NCBI RefSeq assembly: GCF_021869535.1
Contig: NW_026262690.1
Coordinates: 92,905,995-92,969,994, forward strand
Length of the DNA: 64,000 nt
Source: Mytilus californianus
Lineage: Eukaryota > Mollusca > Bivalvia > Mytilida > Mytilidae
Direction of reading: 5' to 3'
Both the position numbers and the translations under genes were made by a program. The notes beneath the pieces were generated by a model. That model saw only the letters and a list, made by a program, of their open reading frames with translations, searched no databases and was not told where the DNA came from. Positions 35,820 to 46,814 of the stretch are shown here, in pieces (within the stretch, counting starts at the first letter, position 1; the number at the start of each line of letters is the position of its first letter).

Positions 35820-36265
35820 GATTAGTCACACACTGGCACAAAGGTCTATGAAAACATCCAGTTTTGTGGAAATTTTATCATACAATTATTGTATTTTCCA
35901 ATGCGCATCAAATCAATACATTGAAATGCAACAGCTTGGTTAAATAAAGGAACCTATCGGTGAGAAGGGGCTACAGTTCTCATTGGATTGCCTACTGCAT
36001 GTCTATTGAAAAAAAATCAAAAAAAAAAAACGTTCACTAAATGTAACAAAAATCTTGTAAAAACAAGCATCGTGTAATTCTAACACCTTGGTTGAATACA
36101 AAGTTGTATTTTACAAAGTGTACATGTAATTGATCTGTTCTGAAAGCTAGCTTTTTTTTAACATACAGTACGTTGGTAACTTTTATGAAACAAAGTTGAT
36201 TAATTATTTTACACTGTCTTGAGTTAAAAAAGAGGAATTTGTGTGTAAAGGGTAAAGAAGTCATA
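35820..36265 (-). pseudogene. Very degenerate Penelope-like reverse transcriptase
   Basis: The minus-strand frame at 36264-36037 aligns loosely with the region between STLYTSIPH and the VFQQTVGIPMG motif of the copy at 484-1430; shared pieces include CFIK and YVKK/YFVK spacing. At DNA level, ATGAAACAAAGT and GGAATTTGTGTGTAAAGGGT match the 1250-1330 region. A third relic is at 60330-60730. The catalytic motifs are not preserved. Confidence 0.5.
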
Positions 36266-36284
36266 TGTCTGACGGTATTAGATC

Positions 36285-36430
36285 TACCCCGGTTGTTAGT
36301 GGGGTTCGTGTTTGTCAGTCTTTAGTTTTCTATTTTGTGTTTTGTATACTTTTGTTTGTCTTTTGATCGTTTTTCGTTTTTTACCATAGCAATTGTCAGT
36401 TCGTTTTTGACTTTATATCAGTTTGAGTAT
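36285..36430 (+). repeat. Penelope-like 3' tail, plus strand
   Basis: GTTAGTGGGGTTCGTGTTTG, TCAGTCTTTAGTTTTCTAT and CATAGCAATTGTCAGTTCG are the reverse complement of the tails seen elsewhere. It is one of the few plus-strand tails. Confidence 0.6.
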
Positions 36431-36584
36431 CCCTTTCGGATCTTCCGCCGCTCTTTCGGAAATATATTTGCTTGTTTTTGTAGTGATTAAGATTATAACA
36501 CAATGTTGACGGCTGCACACCTATCTTTGACATTTTTACCCATTATGTCGGTTTGTTTTGTTTACACATCGTTGTCAATTTAAT

Positions 36585-36795
36585 GGAATTGTATGCGACT
36601 GTCATACAAGTGAGAGGTTTAGCTAGCTATAAAACCAGGTTTAATCCACCATTTTCTACAAAAGAAAATGCCTGTTCCAAGTCAGGAATATGACAGTTAT
36701 CCATTCGTTTGATGTGTTTGAGCTTTTGATATTGCCATTTACTTAGGGACTTTCCGTTTAGAATTTTCTTGGAGTTCGGTATTTTTGTAATTTTA
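36585..36795 (-). repeat. Family I repeat, reverse
   Basis: GCGACTGTCATACAAGTGAG, AGCTAGCTATAAAACCAGG, CTGTTCCAAGTCAGGAATA, CCATTCGTTTGATGTGTTTG and CTTGGAGTTCGGTATTTTTG give the complete reverse copy, including the far end with CAATTTAATGGAATTG. Confidence 0.65.
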
Positions 36796-39230
36796 ATCTT
36801 TACTCTATACAGTAGTTATGTAAAACACGTTGTACATTTGATCTCTTTTAGTCTTTCCTGTTTTGTTTTCTTGGACACATTTTGTCACTGAATGCCAACG
36901 GAAGCTACGCCTCTAACGTATGAAAAGCCAACGAAATTATGAGAACCAAATACGCACATGTTTTGTTTGATTTTACTATCTTTTTTATGGTCCTTTATAT
37001 ATGAACTTTAAGTTATTCCAGTAATTTAGATCGAAATTTTGAGGACTGAGATCTTAAACACAAGTTGAACTCCACCACACGTTAGTGGGCCTGTCCAAAT
37101 CGGGAATCTTTTTAGTGGTTGTCTTTTTTCAGATATCAAGGTATGCTTGTCATTTAGAGAATATGGTCTTGATTGTCAGATCCTTGTTCGCTTCTGTTAA
37201 AATAACTATCTGATTAAGTGAATTATTTAACATGTCCAATAACAGCAAATTTAATATGATAAAATATTTGTTTGGTTGTAATGCAAACATAACTTGACAA
37301 ATTTATCATCGAAAACATATATGTCTGATAGTGATTTGCACAAACACAAATAATCATATAATGATCATCTATTGTACTTATTAAACTCTAGTTTCTGCAA
37401 ACATGATGATAAAGATTTGATGGGTTGAGATTGTAAATCTTAGGTTAGATGGCTTTAAACGGGTATGTATATGACAATTTTTATCCACATTCATTGTTGA
37501 CCATACTAAGTTGAAAAAGGATCGATAATAGGTAGTTTCTGAAAAGAAGTAACACCGTAAAATTAGCGGGTTGTTTCTGCATTCCTTGGGAAAACTATAG
37601 GAAAAATGGAGAATGACTAGTGTTATAGAAAAAGACCGGATGCCTCGCACCAGGGTACACACCTCCCTCCTTCCTGCAGTCCCTTTCAAATTAAAGTGTC
37701 ATAAGGTTTTTATAAAGTGTAGACAGGACGGTCAATCCTAATGTGTAACACTAAAAATTATATTTGTGACCAATCAAGGTGTTGATATCATAACAGTAAC
37801 GACATGCTTCGCAATTTTGGCATACAGAAAAGAATCACTACATACCTAAAAAAAAACTATTCACAAAATGCAGGTTACCTCAAGCTGTTGGTTAAACTAA
37901 TGGAAAGATTTTGCATTTTTGAGTTGTATGTGGAACTTATTATACATGCTATTAAATAAAGTGACATACTTTATTTAATGTTTCCTTATCAAATACATTT
38001 TCGGGTAACCAGGAAATGTAAGACCAACAGTTCCAGGGTAAAAACAGCTTTAACAAAGAACAATGCTGTATATTTTCTACATAAAATGGAAAAACAATCC
38101 CTCCAACCCAGTCCACAACCCTCCACAGAAGAAGAAAAAAATAAAAAACAATAAAAAAACCTAATTCATTCACATATATTGATATCATATTCAATGTTAG
38201 AATAAAGAAAGATAGCGATAACTTTATTTATTTAACACTGCAGACGGAAGTGTCCTATTGCCCTTTGTATATATTTATAAATATAAAATGATTATTTTTT
38301 GCACATGTTCCCCATAATTTGATTATGATAGGTCCTTAGTGTTGCAAACAGGATAGAGAAGATTTTACAGGTTAAGTAAGTATTATAGAACTGCTATAAA
38401 CGAGAAATTAAAAATGTAAATTTCACAATTAGTATTTGATAGTAGTCAATAAATTGTATACGCTACATATTTTTCTTTCTCATTTTGACTGCGTTAAGGA
38501 TTTTGTAAGACAACAGCAAGCAAAGTTTTCCAACAATCTTTAAATTGATTATGAATTTGTATTACTTATTGCAGTTTTTTGTTATGTGAAAGAACCCGTT
38601 CAATGTAAACGAATAAAGGTTATAGCTTCACAACAACAGGAAATGATGTTATATGACGACGTTTTTCTATTATCCTTTGCACAAAAACTCCTAATAGATA
38701 CTGCTTATGACGCAACGCCGGTCAAAGGTTTAAAAAAGTGGAGAAGATACCAAGGAGCACACAAAAACCATAAGTTAAAAAAAGACAGAATAGGAAAACG
38801 AAAAATAAGATTAGACAAACAACAGTAGACAATGAAAATAACAAGTTATAACACGAAAACTAGTGCGCTCTAATTTGAAGTTGAAGTTTGATGGATTTTT
38901 TCAGCTTAAGTAAGGATAAAGAATAGTTTTACATGAAAAAACGGACGCTTTATTTGAACTTAAGACGAAATAGCTATAAATGCTTGAATTTCAGAATTTT
39001 ACATAGAAAGCAATTCGGGTATGAATAAGTGGTTTTATTCCCAAAATAACTGCTTAATAAGATTTCCTTTCGTATTTGCTGTTTGAGAGATGATTATAAT
39101 TAACCAATCTTGAGGCTGACTATCTATTACCTTCGGAATATAAAAGTTACACTGTCAGAAAATAGCAAGATGACAAGCAATATACAAATAAATTGAGATG
39201 GAATACAAATACTCATTTTCACATGTTGTT

Positions 39231-39510
39231 AGATATATTTCATTTCTTTTGAAATTGGGTTTTTCTCGTTTGCTATTTGTATTATTTATATGTAAATTGG
39301 AACTAATATAACTAGTTCTGCAACAGTACTTACTATTTATAAAGTTTTATGTTTCGTGCATGGGGCACGAGAAATGTTTTGGCGGTTTCTACGGGTGTGG
39401 TTTTATGGTTCTATATAAAGTTTGGCATTTAGACGTATTAGTATCGAATATGCTCGCAGTTACGTCGAATCGAAGTTACACTAATATATATACAGTTGCT
39501 GTTACATTTA
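39231..39510 (+). repeat. Ngaro-like terminal repeat A1
   Basis: It is nearly the same sequence as A2: CTGCAACAGTACTTACT, GTTTCGTGCATGGG, ACGGGTGTGGT, AAGTTTGGCATTTAGA, GCTCGCAGTTACGTCG. A1 has about 34 extra bases before TAGTTCTGCAAC compared with A2. Confidence 0.85.
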
Positions 39511-39511
39511 T

Positions 39512-40277
39512 GATGTCTGATACTGGTTCTGATGATAATGATTTTAGACAGCCCAAAAGCAAGGACAATTCATTACTGAATTGTCTACTGATGGTGCTGT
39601 ATCGTTGTTATCAACTGTTTTAACAAACGCCCTAGAACAGCAGAAAGTTAATTTGATACACTATTTCGAAAGCCTTTTTGTACAACCAGTTTAGTCAACT
39701 GGTGTTTCGACTCCAGATTTCGCATTTAACGAGAAGGACATCTCATCCAATATCTATTCAACACAGAAAGGTCCAAATGGTTTCAAGAATAGAGAAACTG
39801 ATTGATCCCAAATCATACGTACTGGTGTTGGATGTATCAGCAGAGGAGAAAGAAACGCTTCGGAAGAGGTGCAAAATTCTTAAAATCGGTGATAAACATG
39901 GATGGGCCACCGTCAATGAATACCTTGATAGTCCTTTGGCTGATGATAAGGACGATGCAGATAATTTGCGTTCCTCTATTGTCAGTGCATCCAGGAAAAG
40001 AATTCGTTCAAAACCGTATGACCGGTCCAGCAATAAATCTACAGAAAGTAGAAATAAATTCAACGTGGGATTAGTTAAAGCAGTGGATTTGAATGCTGTA
40101 CAGGGCAGTCACAGAACAGGCCCGGGAAATGCTTTTACTGCAATCAATCAGGACATTTCACCAGGTTCTGACCATTCAAGGGAAGTCCCTCAGCAACAGT
40201 CAGCACAGCCCAAAAGGAACCGGCAAAGTCACAATGAAAAACAGACGTTAAACAATACAACAAATGGACTTTTTTAA
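39512..40277 (+). pseudogene. gag of the Ngaro-like element
   Basis: The frame begins as MSDTGSDDNDF directly after A1. It later continues in another frame with HGWATVNEYLDSPLADD, a helical, acidic stretch of the kind seen in DIRS-order gag proteins. In a third frame near 40125-40165 a CCHC knuckle is visible as CFYCNQSGHFTRF, with the last Cys codon now TGA. At least two frameshifts and one stop have broken the gene. The knuckle indicates nucleic-acid binding, as expected of gag. Confidence 0.7.
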
Positions 40278-40488
40278 CAGTTATGAAGTTAAGTCTGGAG
40301 ATCAAATTATTAACGTTAAAAATACTATAGAATTTGGTTATAGAGGCAGCATTTGTGAAATTATGACAAGGCATTTACATATGGCTTCCTCTTGTACAGT
40401 TTATTAGGATTCGCTTACATATTTGAATGACAATATTATTCAAGAACTTAGATAGAAGTATTTTTATTGTGACAAAATAAGTTTAAGG

Positions 40489-40640
40489 CAAACATGTTTG
40501 TTTAGGGGCCAGCTGAAGGACGCCTCCGGGTGCGGGAGTTTCTCGCTGCATCGGAGACCCATTGGTGGCCTTCGGCTGTTGTCTGCTCTATGGTCGGGTT
40601 GTTGTCTCTTTGACACATTCCCCATTTCCATTCTCAATTT
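40489..40640 (+). repeat. R1 3'-end fragment inside the Ngaro-like element
   Basis: GGGGCCAGCTGAAGGACGCC, GACCCATTGGTGGCCTTCGG and the end CATTCTCAATTTTA are the last 150 bases of R1. The fragment occupies the place where reverse transcriptase should be. RNase H sequence resumes within 20 bases of its end. Confidence 0.8.
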
Positions 40641-40654
40641 TACATATTTTCATA

Positions 40655-41440
40655 GAATCCCTGACAGAATAATTTTTTCCGATGCCAGCGAATATGCAAG
40701 TGCTGGTTATATTGTCGGTCAAATGATGTAGCTCATTTTATGTGGAATAAGTCAGACAGAACCAAAAATTCAACTTGGAGAGAATTAAAAGCAGTGAGCA
40801 ACATTTTACAATCAGTACATTAGCGTTTGAGTGGTAAACTTGTACAAATTTACACTGATAATCAAAATGTAACAAAGATATTTAGAAAGATAGTATAAAG
40901 TTAGAGCTTTAGAAACTAGCTTAAGATGTTTTTAATATATGTTTAACACTTAATATTGTATTAGAAATTGAATGGATCCCAAGAGATAAAAATACTCAAG
41001 CTGACGAATTGAGTAAAATCTTCGATTTCGATGATATGGGCGTGTCAGACATTGTTTTCAAATATTTTGATCTGTTATGGGGTCCATTCACTGGCGATTT
41101 ATTTTCCGACAGTAAAATAAGAAGGACTATAGATTTTTCTCAAAGTTTTTTACACCTTGTACCTCTGGCGTTGATGCATTTCCATTTGTTTGGTCAATAT
41201 TTAACAACTGGATAGTTCCTCCTAGTCATTTGATTAATAGGGTTATTAATCATATGCAAATGTGTAAAGCAAAAGGTACATTAGTGGTACCTAAGTGGAA
41301 AATGCTGTGTATTGGCCTATGATTGTGAATCGTTTTACATATGAATATAAAAGCTATACAAAAGATTTCCGTGAGTATAGAAATCCGAAATTCTGTTTTA
41401 TGCAAGTATCGGACAAAAACAGTATTTTATTTTAAGCAAC
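40655..41440 (+). pseudogene. RNase H and linker of the Ngaro-like element
   Basis: In successive frames the RNase H motifs appear in order: IIFSDASEYASAGYIVGQ, STWRELKAVSN, YTDNQNV and IEWIPRDKNTQADELSK. They are followed by the linker word WGPFTGDLFSDSK and then KAKGTLVVPKWK. These are typical of the RNase H and adjoining region of DIRS-order polyproteins. Several stops and frameshifts are present. No reverse transcriptase motif (such as a YMDD-like box) lies upstream within the element. Confidence 0.8.
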
Positions 41441-41774
41441 CGTTTAACAGTAACGTTTTAGTGTTGCTAGTTGATTCCTCTACATAGTAATTTAGATGAT
41501 TTATTTACTAAGATACACTTGTATGTGTATGTCTCACAGTGTGAAATGTTTATAAGTGAACATTATACATAGTTGTTTTACTACATGCTATACAGTAATA
41601 TGATGGAATGTATGAGCTTTCATGAGCTATGTTGCACAGTGTAACATAAAGAATCTACAGTGTAATTAGAAATTGATGTTGGTAGAAAAGATATGTACAT
41701 AAGTATAGAAGTTTAATGTTTATAATATATATATATATAAAGTTCTGATAAGCTGTTATCATATATTTTAGAAG

Positions 41775-42360
41775 GCGGTCGTAGAATTGTGAGTAGAATT
41801 GTGAGTAAACCCATCAACAAAAAAGAGCCTATCACTACTGACATTTCAAAGTTAATTGTTTCTAGATATTGTTCTGAACATGATTTTTCTAACTTAAGAG
41901 TGTGTTTACTGTGTCTTTTAGGATTTTCCGGTTTCTTGCGCTACAGTGAGTTAGCTGAAAAAGAAATAACATTGTTTTTTTATGATACACATGTTGAAAT
42001 GTATATTGATAAGAGTAAAACCGATGTTTCTAGAAGAAGGAACAAGGTTATAATCGCTAGGAAGGGTACGAATTGTGTCCTGTTAAGTGGTTAAAGATAT
42101 ATTTAAAATTGGCTTGCTTAGAATCTGAGCTAGAGCTCGTGTAATATAACGTAAGTCATTGGAAGATATTGGTTTGGATAAAACTAAGTTTGGGTTGCAT
42201 AGTCTTAGAAACCGAGGTGCTGACTGAGCGGCTGAAAATGGGGTTTCTGATAAATTATTGAAGGCACACGGTAGATGGTTTTCAGACCAGTCTAAAGACG
42301 ATTATATAAAGTACTACTTATATCGTCAGTTGATTGTATCTTTGAATCCTGGCATATAAT
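41775..42360 (+). pseudogene. Tyrosine recombinase of the Ngaro-like element
   Basis: An open stretch to 42094 contains GFSGFLRYSELAEKEI with the first catalytic Arg (LRYSEL). After a frameshift near 42075 the HxxR box appears as GLHSLRNRGAD, then the later His as AHGRW and the presumed nucleophile in DDYIKYY. One in-frame stop lies just after RNRGAD. All five active-site positions can be traced, so the decay looks fairly recent. The catalytic core would cut and join the circular intermediate of this retrotransposon class. Confidence 0.85.
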
Positions 42361-42401
42361 TCTGAACTGTTTCATTTCTTTGTTTCGATGTAACTGCGAA
42401 T

Positions 42402-42495
42402 AACTAATCCTATTTCTGTGTTTGTCTTGTTTATAGCTAATTGAATTTAGAGTAGAAAAAACTTTAAATTCGGACGAGCAGGACGAAGGGAGAAT
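42402..42495 (+). repeat. Ngaro-like repeat B1
   Basis: It matches B2: TATTTCTGTGTTTGTCTTGT, TAGAGTAGA, CGGACGAGCAGG. It ends two bases before A2 begins. Confidence 0.85.
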
Positions 42496-42497
42496 TA

Positions 42498-42739
42498 AGA
42501 TATGTTTCATTTCGTTTGAAATTAGGATTTTTCCGTTTGCTAGTTCTGCAACAGTACTTACTTTTTATAAAGTTTGATGTTTCGTGCATGGGACACGAGA
42601 AATCTTTTGGCGGTTTCCACGGGTGTGGTATTATGGTACTATATAAAGTTTGGCATTTAGATGTATTAGTATCCAAGGTGCTCGCAGTTACGTCGCATCG
42701 AAGTTACATTAATGCATATTCAGTTGCTTCTACGTTTAT
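42498..42739 (+). repeat. Ngaro-like repeat A2
   Basis: Direct copy of A1. The frames 42516-42764 and 39360-39623 look similar only because they cross the two repeats. Confidence 0.85.
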
Positions 42740-42835
42740 CACACGTATTTTATATGTTGTTTGAGTGGAAGAAATCTATACAATTAAGTAAAATAAAATA
42801 TTATATCGCAAGAGAAAATAATAGTTACTGGGAGC

Positions 42836-42929
42836 AACTAATCATATTTCTGTGTTTGTCTTGTTTATTTACAATTGAATATAGAGTAGACATACTTTCA
42901 ATGCGGACGAGCAGGGCGAGGACGAATTT
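42836..42929 (+). repeat. Ngaro-like repeat B2
   Basis: Direct copy of B1. It is separated from A2 by about 96 bases of unique sequence and marks the 3' end of the element. Confidence 0.8.
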
Positions 42930-43431
42930 AATACCATAACGGCTTAACATTTCCTGCACTGCCCTGCATTTTGTTGGACAGAATATTCATTTTGGTTCTG
43001 TCTATGAAAGTTATATGAAAATTATTTATTTATATAAAAAATAAGTTATTACCAAATTTATTATTGACATGTTTAATACAAAAAAATAGTATAGAAGCAA
43101 CCGTAGTACACCGTCGTTCAAAACACTTAAGGTCATTTTTATTCTATAAATCAAGATATTATATATATATAATAAGGTATTAAACAGAAACTTTGGATCC
43201 ATCGGTAACGTACTTCTAAAACAAATGCCTTTAGTGAGATGAAACCCTAAAGAAAATCTTGAAGTTATACTATTCTACCCATTGCAATTGCATTTGTGTG
43301 TACGCTAAAACCTGTATAAGTTGTAAAAGTTTTATGATAGCCCCCGATTAACACAAGGGGCGCTGTGCATCCGATCCGATGAAGCTTGTTTGTCTATTGA
43401 AATATTGCATAAATTATAATTAATTCAGTAA

Positions 43432-45950
43432 TGCAGGGGTCACACTGTCCCGAAATTGACACCAAATGGCCATACGAATATAAAATTTTGAATTTCGTGT
43501 GAAGTGGCCCCGAACTTGGTCAACAGCCAATCATCAGTCGAAGCAAGACAGATACCTACAGAAGGTCACACAATGGCTCCCGAACCGCACACGAAGGCAA
43601 CGGAAAGATGTTTACGTGCAGGATACACGAAGGCCACATGGAGGCTACACGACGTCGTATTGAGAGTACAATGCGCGTTCAAAAAGGTTACAAAGGCGTC
43701 ACGAGACCTCCCGATCGTATAGATTTCGGATGATCCTTGGAAATTTAATATAATTACCTAATTTTTTATTCTTTATCCTTACTTTACAAGTTACATTAAT
43801 TTCTTTATTAAAGTGATTTTCAATCAAAATTTTAAAAAATAAATTTGTTTACTCCATACACATTTTGCATTAAGTTACAATGCAATATGTGAAAATAATT
43901 TGTTCATCATCACAATGTTAGTGTCTATGTTTTGATTTTACTGTCCCTGCTTTGTGGGAGTAATTATTAGATCATCCTTTACTACCATGGCACCGAACCA
44001 GCCTTTTAGGTAAAGCAGTGACCCCGGTATCTTCACATTTGCCTCCCATCCTAGATTTCAGTGTTTCGGACCCTCTCATGGTAAACATATATATCAAAGT
44101 ACTTTGTCATTTCTCCATGCCTCTGAATAATATTTTGGTTCTGGTCCTCCAGGTTGTTGTGGGTGACTGGGTATCTCAGTCTGATGAGAACGTGACGTAT
44201 CAGACAAGTTGTAATGATTTTTATGCATATGTCTAGCCTCTCGTTCATAGTCCTCAGCAAAAATCGGAACTTGTGTGCCAGAATAACAAAGTTTTTTTCT
44301 ACTACACGTCTGGCTCTGGAGAGTCTGTAGTTAAATATTCTCTCACAGTCCTCAATGTTTCTGATGGAGAACGGGTTAATCAGAAGCTTTTTGATTCCAA
44401 AAGCATTGTCACATACTACGTAGTATGGGCCAGGAACGTCATCACCAGGAAGAGACTTCTTTTCAGGAAGATTGAATATGTTGCTCAGCCTTCCTTCAGT
44501 TCTGACCCATAGTAGATACTGGTATCGTTGCTAGAACTATCAGAGTACACTTCAATAAAGACGTCGACCAGGGTCATGGGACCAACGGAGAAGTCGCTGT
44601 AGTTCTTGTACATAGTACCAGTATTCCAAAGACAACTGACCACCACATGCTGCGCATCCAGCATGTCCAGGGCATCACAGCAGTGAGGAAATAGACATTT
44701 CTTCTCAAACTAGTCAGTGGTCCTTAGTTGTAGCAGGACACTAGATCACCTCAGCAGCAAACTCGGCATTGATTGATTTGCAGATTTCATTGATAAAGGA
44801 GATGGTGTTTGGAGCAACTCTGAAGTTGTAGAACAGGCTTGGATAATTGTCACCACAAGCCAGGTGTCGTGGAGTGAATACAGCTTGAGACCAGGAGGGA
44901 GTTTTTTCTGTAACATGTGTCTTAATTCTGCCTTCTACCCTTCGTATGGACCTCATCATAGAGGCCTCTGGGAAGTCTTGTGTAGTTGTAGAAGGGCTTT
45001 TCATCTGTCTTCAGCTCCTTTAGCAGAGTGCTATAGTGGCCTTAGCGTTCTCTTCTTTTGTCAGACAGTCATTTCCTGACCCACTTAGACCTCGTTTTCC
45101 TCCTTCGTCTTGGTTTGCCCCTGCCCTGAAAAAGAAGATAAGTATATTGTAGAATGTTAAAAAGGCAAATAACAAGAAATGACAAAGTGAAATACGACAA
45201 TTTTTATCTGTAAGAGCAGGTGCTCATCATGTTCTCTGGGATGCACCAAAAAGAATCAATTCTGCTGCCTTCTTTTTCCTAGTTGTCTCATCATCAATGT
45301 ATGCCATTGTATAGGAACTGAATTGTGATGATTAATTGGGATTGAAGCTTTGGAAGTTAATCACGCCTCTGTTCTGTAGAGTTGCTTAGGACTGTTTAAT
45401 GAATATGCTATGAGTCTATTATATGTTACCACATGTAAAACGTTTGAGCTATTCAAATCCATCTGTCTTCGCCGACATCGTGCTCTCCTCGATGTCATCG
45501 TACTACTACTAGTAAACGATGGTCACACGACGGCATTACGAGGGCTTCACGTAGTCGTGTTGTCTTCCTTAGACAATCGGGCAGCTTCTTGTTTCTTTCG
45601 TATTGTCTTCGTGAGGCGAAAATTTCCATCGGCACCGATGATCACACGAAGTAAAGACAAAGATAACACGATTTAACAAGATGCCTTCGCGATGGCCTCA
45701 CGAAGGGCTAAATCGAGTACGAATTAAAAACGAAAATGAACCGTCGCAAAGTCTTTCGAAAAATTTGGCATGCCACAGATTTTGCCATTTCTCACGAAGT
45801 TGCTGTTGGAGCCTGAAAAACCGGTGGACAGACGATGGCTAAAGATGTCCTAAAGAATACCCCGATATTTTTACGATCAGAACCGAATTTGAAAATTTCC
45901 ATTACCGTGTGTCTATCTGGTGTCAATTTCGGGACAGTGTAACAACTCCA
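43432..45950 (-). mobile_element. PIF/Harbinger DNA transposon with TAA target duplication
   Basis: The ends carry a 23-base perfect inverted repeat (43442-43464 and 45918-45940; starts ACACTGTCCCGAAATTGA). It is preceded by ten less conserved bases that also pair partly (TGCAG.. against TGGAG..). The element is flanked by TAA at 43429-43431 and 45951-45953, the 3-bp TTA/TAA duplication typical of PIF/Harbinger. Length is 2519 bases. The minus strand encodes a DDE transposase. I did not identify the second, Myb-like protein that many members carry. Both subterminal parts are G/C-richer than the surroundings and full of CACACGA and ACGAAGGC words. Confidence 0.87.
44040..45010 (-). pseudogene. 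Harbinger-type DDE transposase, broken
   Basis: Minus-strand frames give, in order: HLACGDNYPSLFYNFRVAPN and TISFINEICKSI (45004-44741); LDAQHVVVSCLWNTGTMYKN with the first catalytic Asp region; VGPMTLVDVFIEVYS with the second Asp; then an open block from about 44513 to 44051 containing PGPYYVVCDNAFGIKK, ERIFNYRLSRARRVVEKNF with the probable catalytic Glu, and FRFLLRTMNERL. Frame changes occur near 44740 and 44510. The motif series is that of PIF/Harbinger transposases. Long open blocks show the copy is not very old. Confidence 0.82.
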
Positions 45951-46814
45951 TAAGTGTATAACAGACAACTTTTAGCGCTGCAAAAATAACGCAAGGGTTT
46001 CTCCCTGTTATGTTAATTGCTAGCTAAACCAGGGGATTTAGTTAGCAAAACGTTATAAATTTATTATGTGTAAGTTGCATTTTACCAAATATTTCCCCAA
46101 AAAAACTCAATAATGTATGCTTTTTGCTAAACTGGCGCAACCACAAAACCTTCGAAAAAAAACCCGGATTTTTATCAGCTTTGATTTGGTTTCGATATTA
46201 TTTAATGATAATATTTATTTACCAAAGTCATAGCAACCCTTCTTGCCGAAATTTATAAAAAATGGAGGTAAATGAAACCCACATTGTTAGGTCTTTTGAA
46301 AGGTAAAGTAGTTTTGAATTTATCACTGATTAAAATAAGATATGATGAAGACTTATGATGAAATTTTTTACTAATTATTATTTGATGACCAAACACTTAG
46401 AGTATACCTGAAAATGAAAATTAGATGCGTCCGAAGCCCTTCTCTCGATCGCTTTCATCCGGGTCGCTCAGAGCAAAAGCATTGAATGCCAATGGTGTAT
46501 AAGTACGGAAAATGTTTGAAGCTTTAAAAGCAAAAAGAACATAAAAAGAATAGCCAAATTAATCTAAGGTCAATTTTGCCTGAGAGAGAGTTGAAACCTT
46601 AGTTCCGAAGAATTTTCAAAAATGTATGTAATAAATCATGTCAGTAGGATTTGAGAAATATGGCCGTGTAGTACACTACAAAATTAAATCTTAGTACAGA
46701 CATACATCTGCACCTGGAAAACTGGAAAAGGCAGGGCCTAGCTTTATAAAAATGATATGCATTGTGTGTTTCAGAAGAACAAAACTTTCTTTGAATTTTG
46801 AAATTCCTATTTTA
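45951..46814. other. No gene seen
   Basis: AT-rich flank of the Harbinger element. A short minus-strand word near 46430-46490 (SDPDESDREKGFGR) looks non-random but has no supporting context. Confidence 0.35.

Larger units (their letters stand above)
36170..38585. repeat. Diverged duplicated block, copy 2
   Basis: Partner of 19540-21640 (see that entry). Copy 2 differs by an extra segment at about 36285-36795 made of a plus-strand Penelope-like tail piece and a reverse family I element. Its minus strand keeps an 80-residue frame (38194-37952) with the words GGIVFPFYVEN and WSYISWLPENVFDKE. Parts of this are still seen in copy 1 (GGIVFPFYVE), but there the frame is broken, so coding status is doubtful. 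Confidence 0.6.
39231..42929 (+). mobile_element. Ngaro-like tyrosine-recombinase retrotransposon, defective
   Basis: The layout is A1 (39231-39510), gag, RNase H, tyrosine recombinase, B1 (42402-42495), A2 (42498-42739), B2 (42836-42929). Split direct repeats of this kind, with B1 abutting A2, are the diagnostic end structure of Ngaro-type DIRS-order elements. These carry a tyrosine recombinase in place of a DDE integrase. All coding parts have stops or frameshifts, and the reverse transcriptase is missing, replaced by a small R1 fragment. At about 3.7 kb it is shorter than expected for a full element. No target duplication is expected for this class, and none was found. Confidence 0.85.

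Noticed and set aside
38586-38828. 80-residue frame with YDDVFLLSFAQKLLIDTAYD
   Set aside because: Its second half is the A-rich lead of a repeat, and no splice or start support exists.
39360-42764. Two similar frames beginning MGHEK at both ends of the Ngaro-like element
   Set aside because: They cross the A1 and A2 repeats; similarity is DNA-level terminal repeat, not a gene pair.
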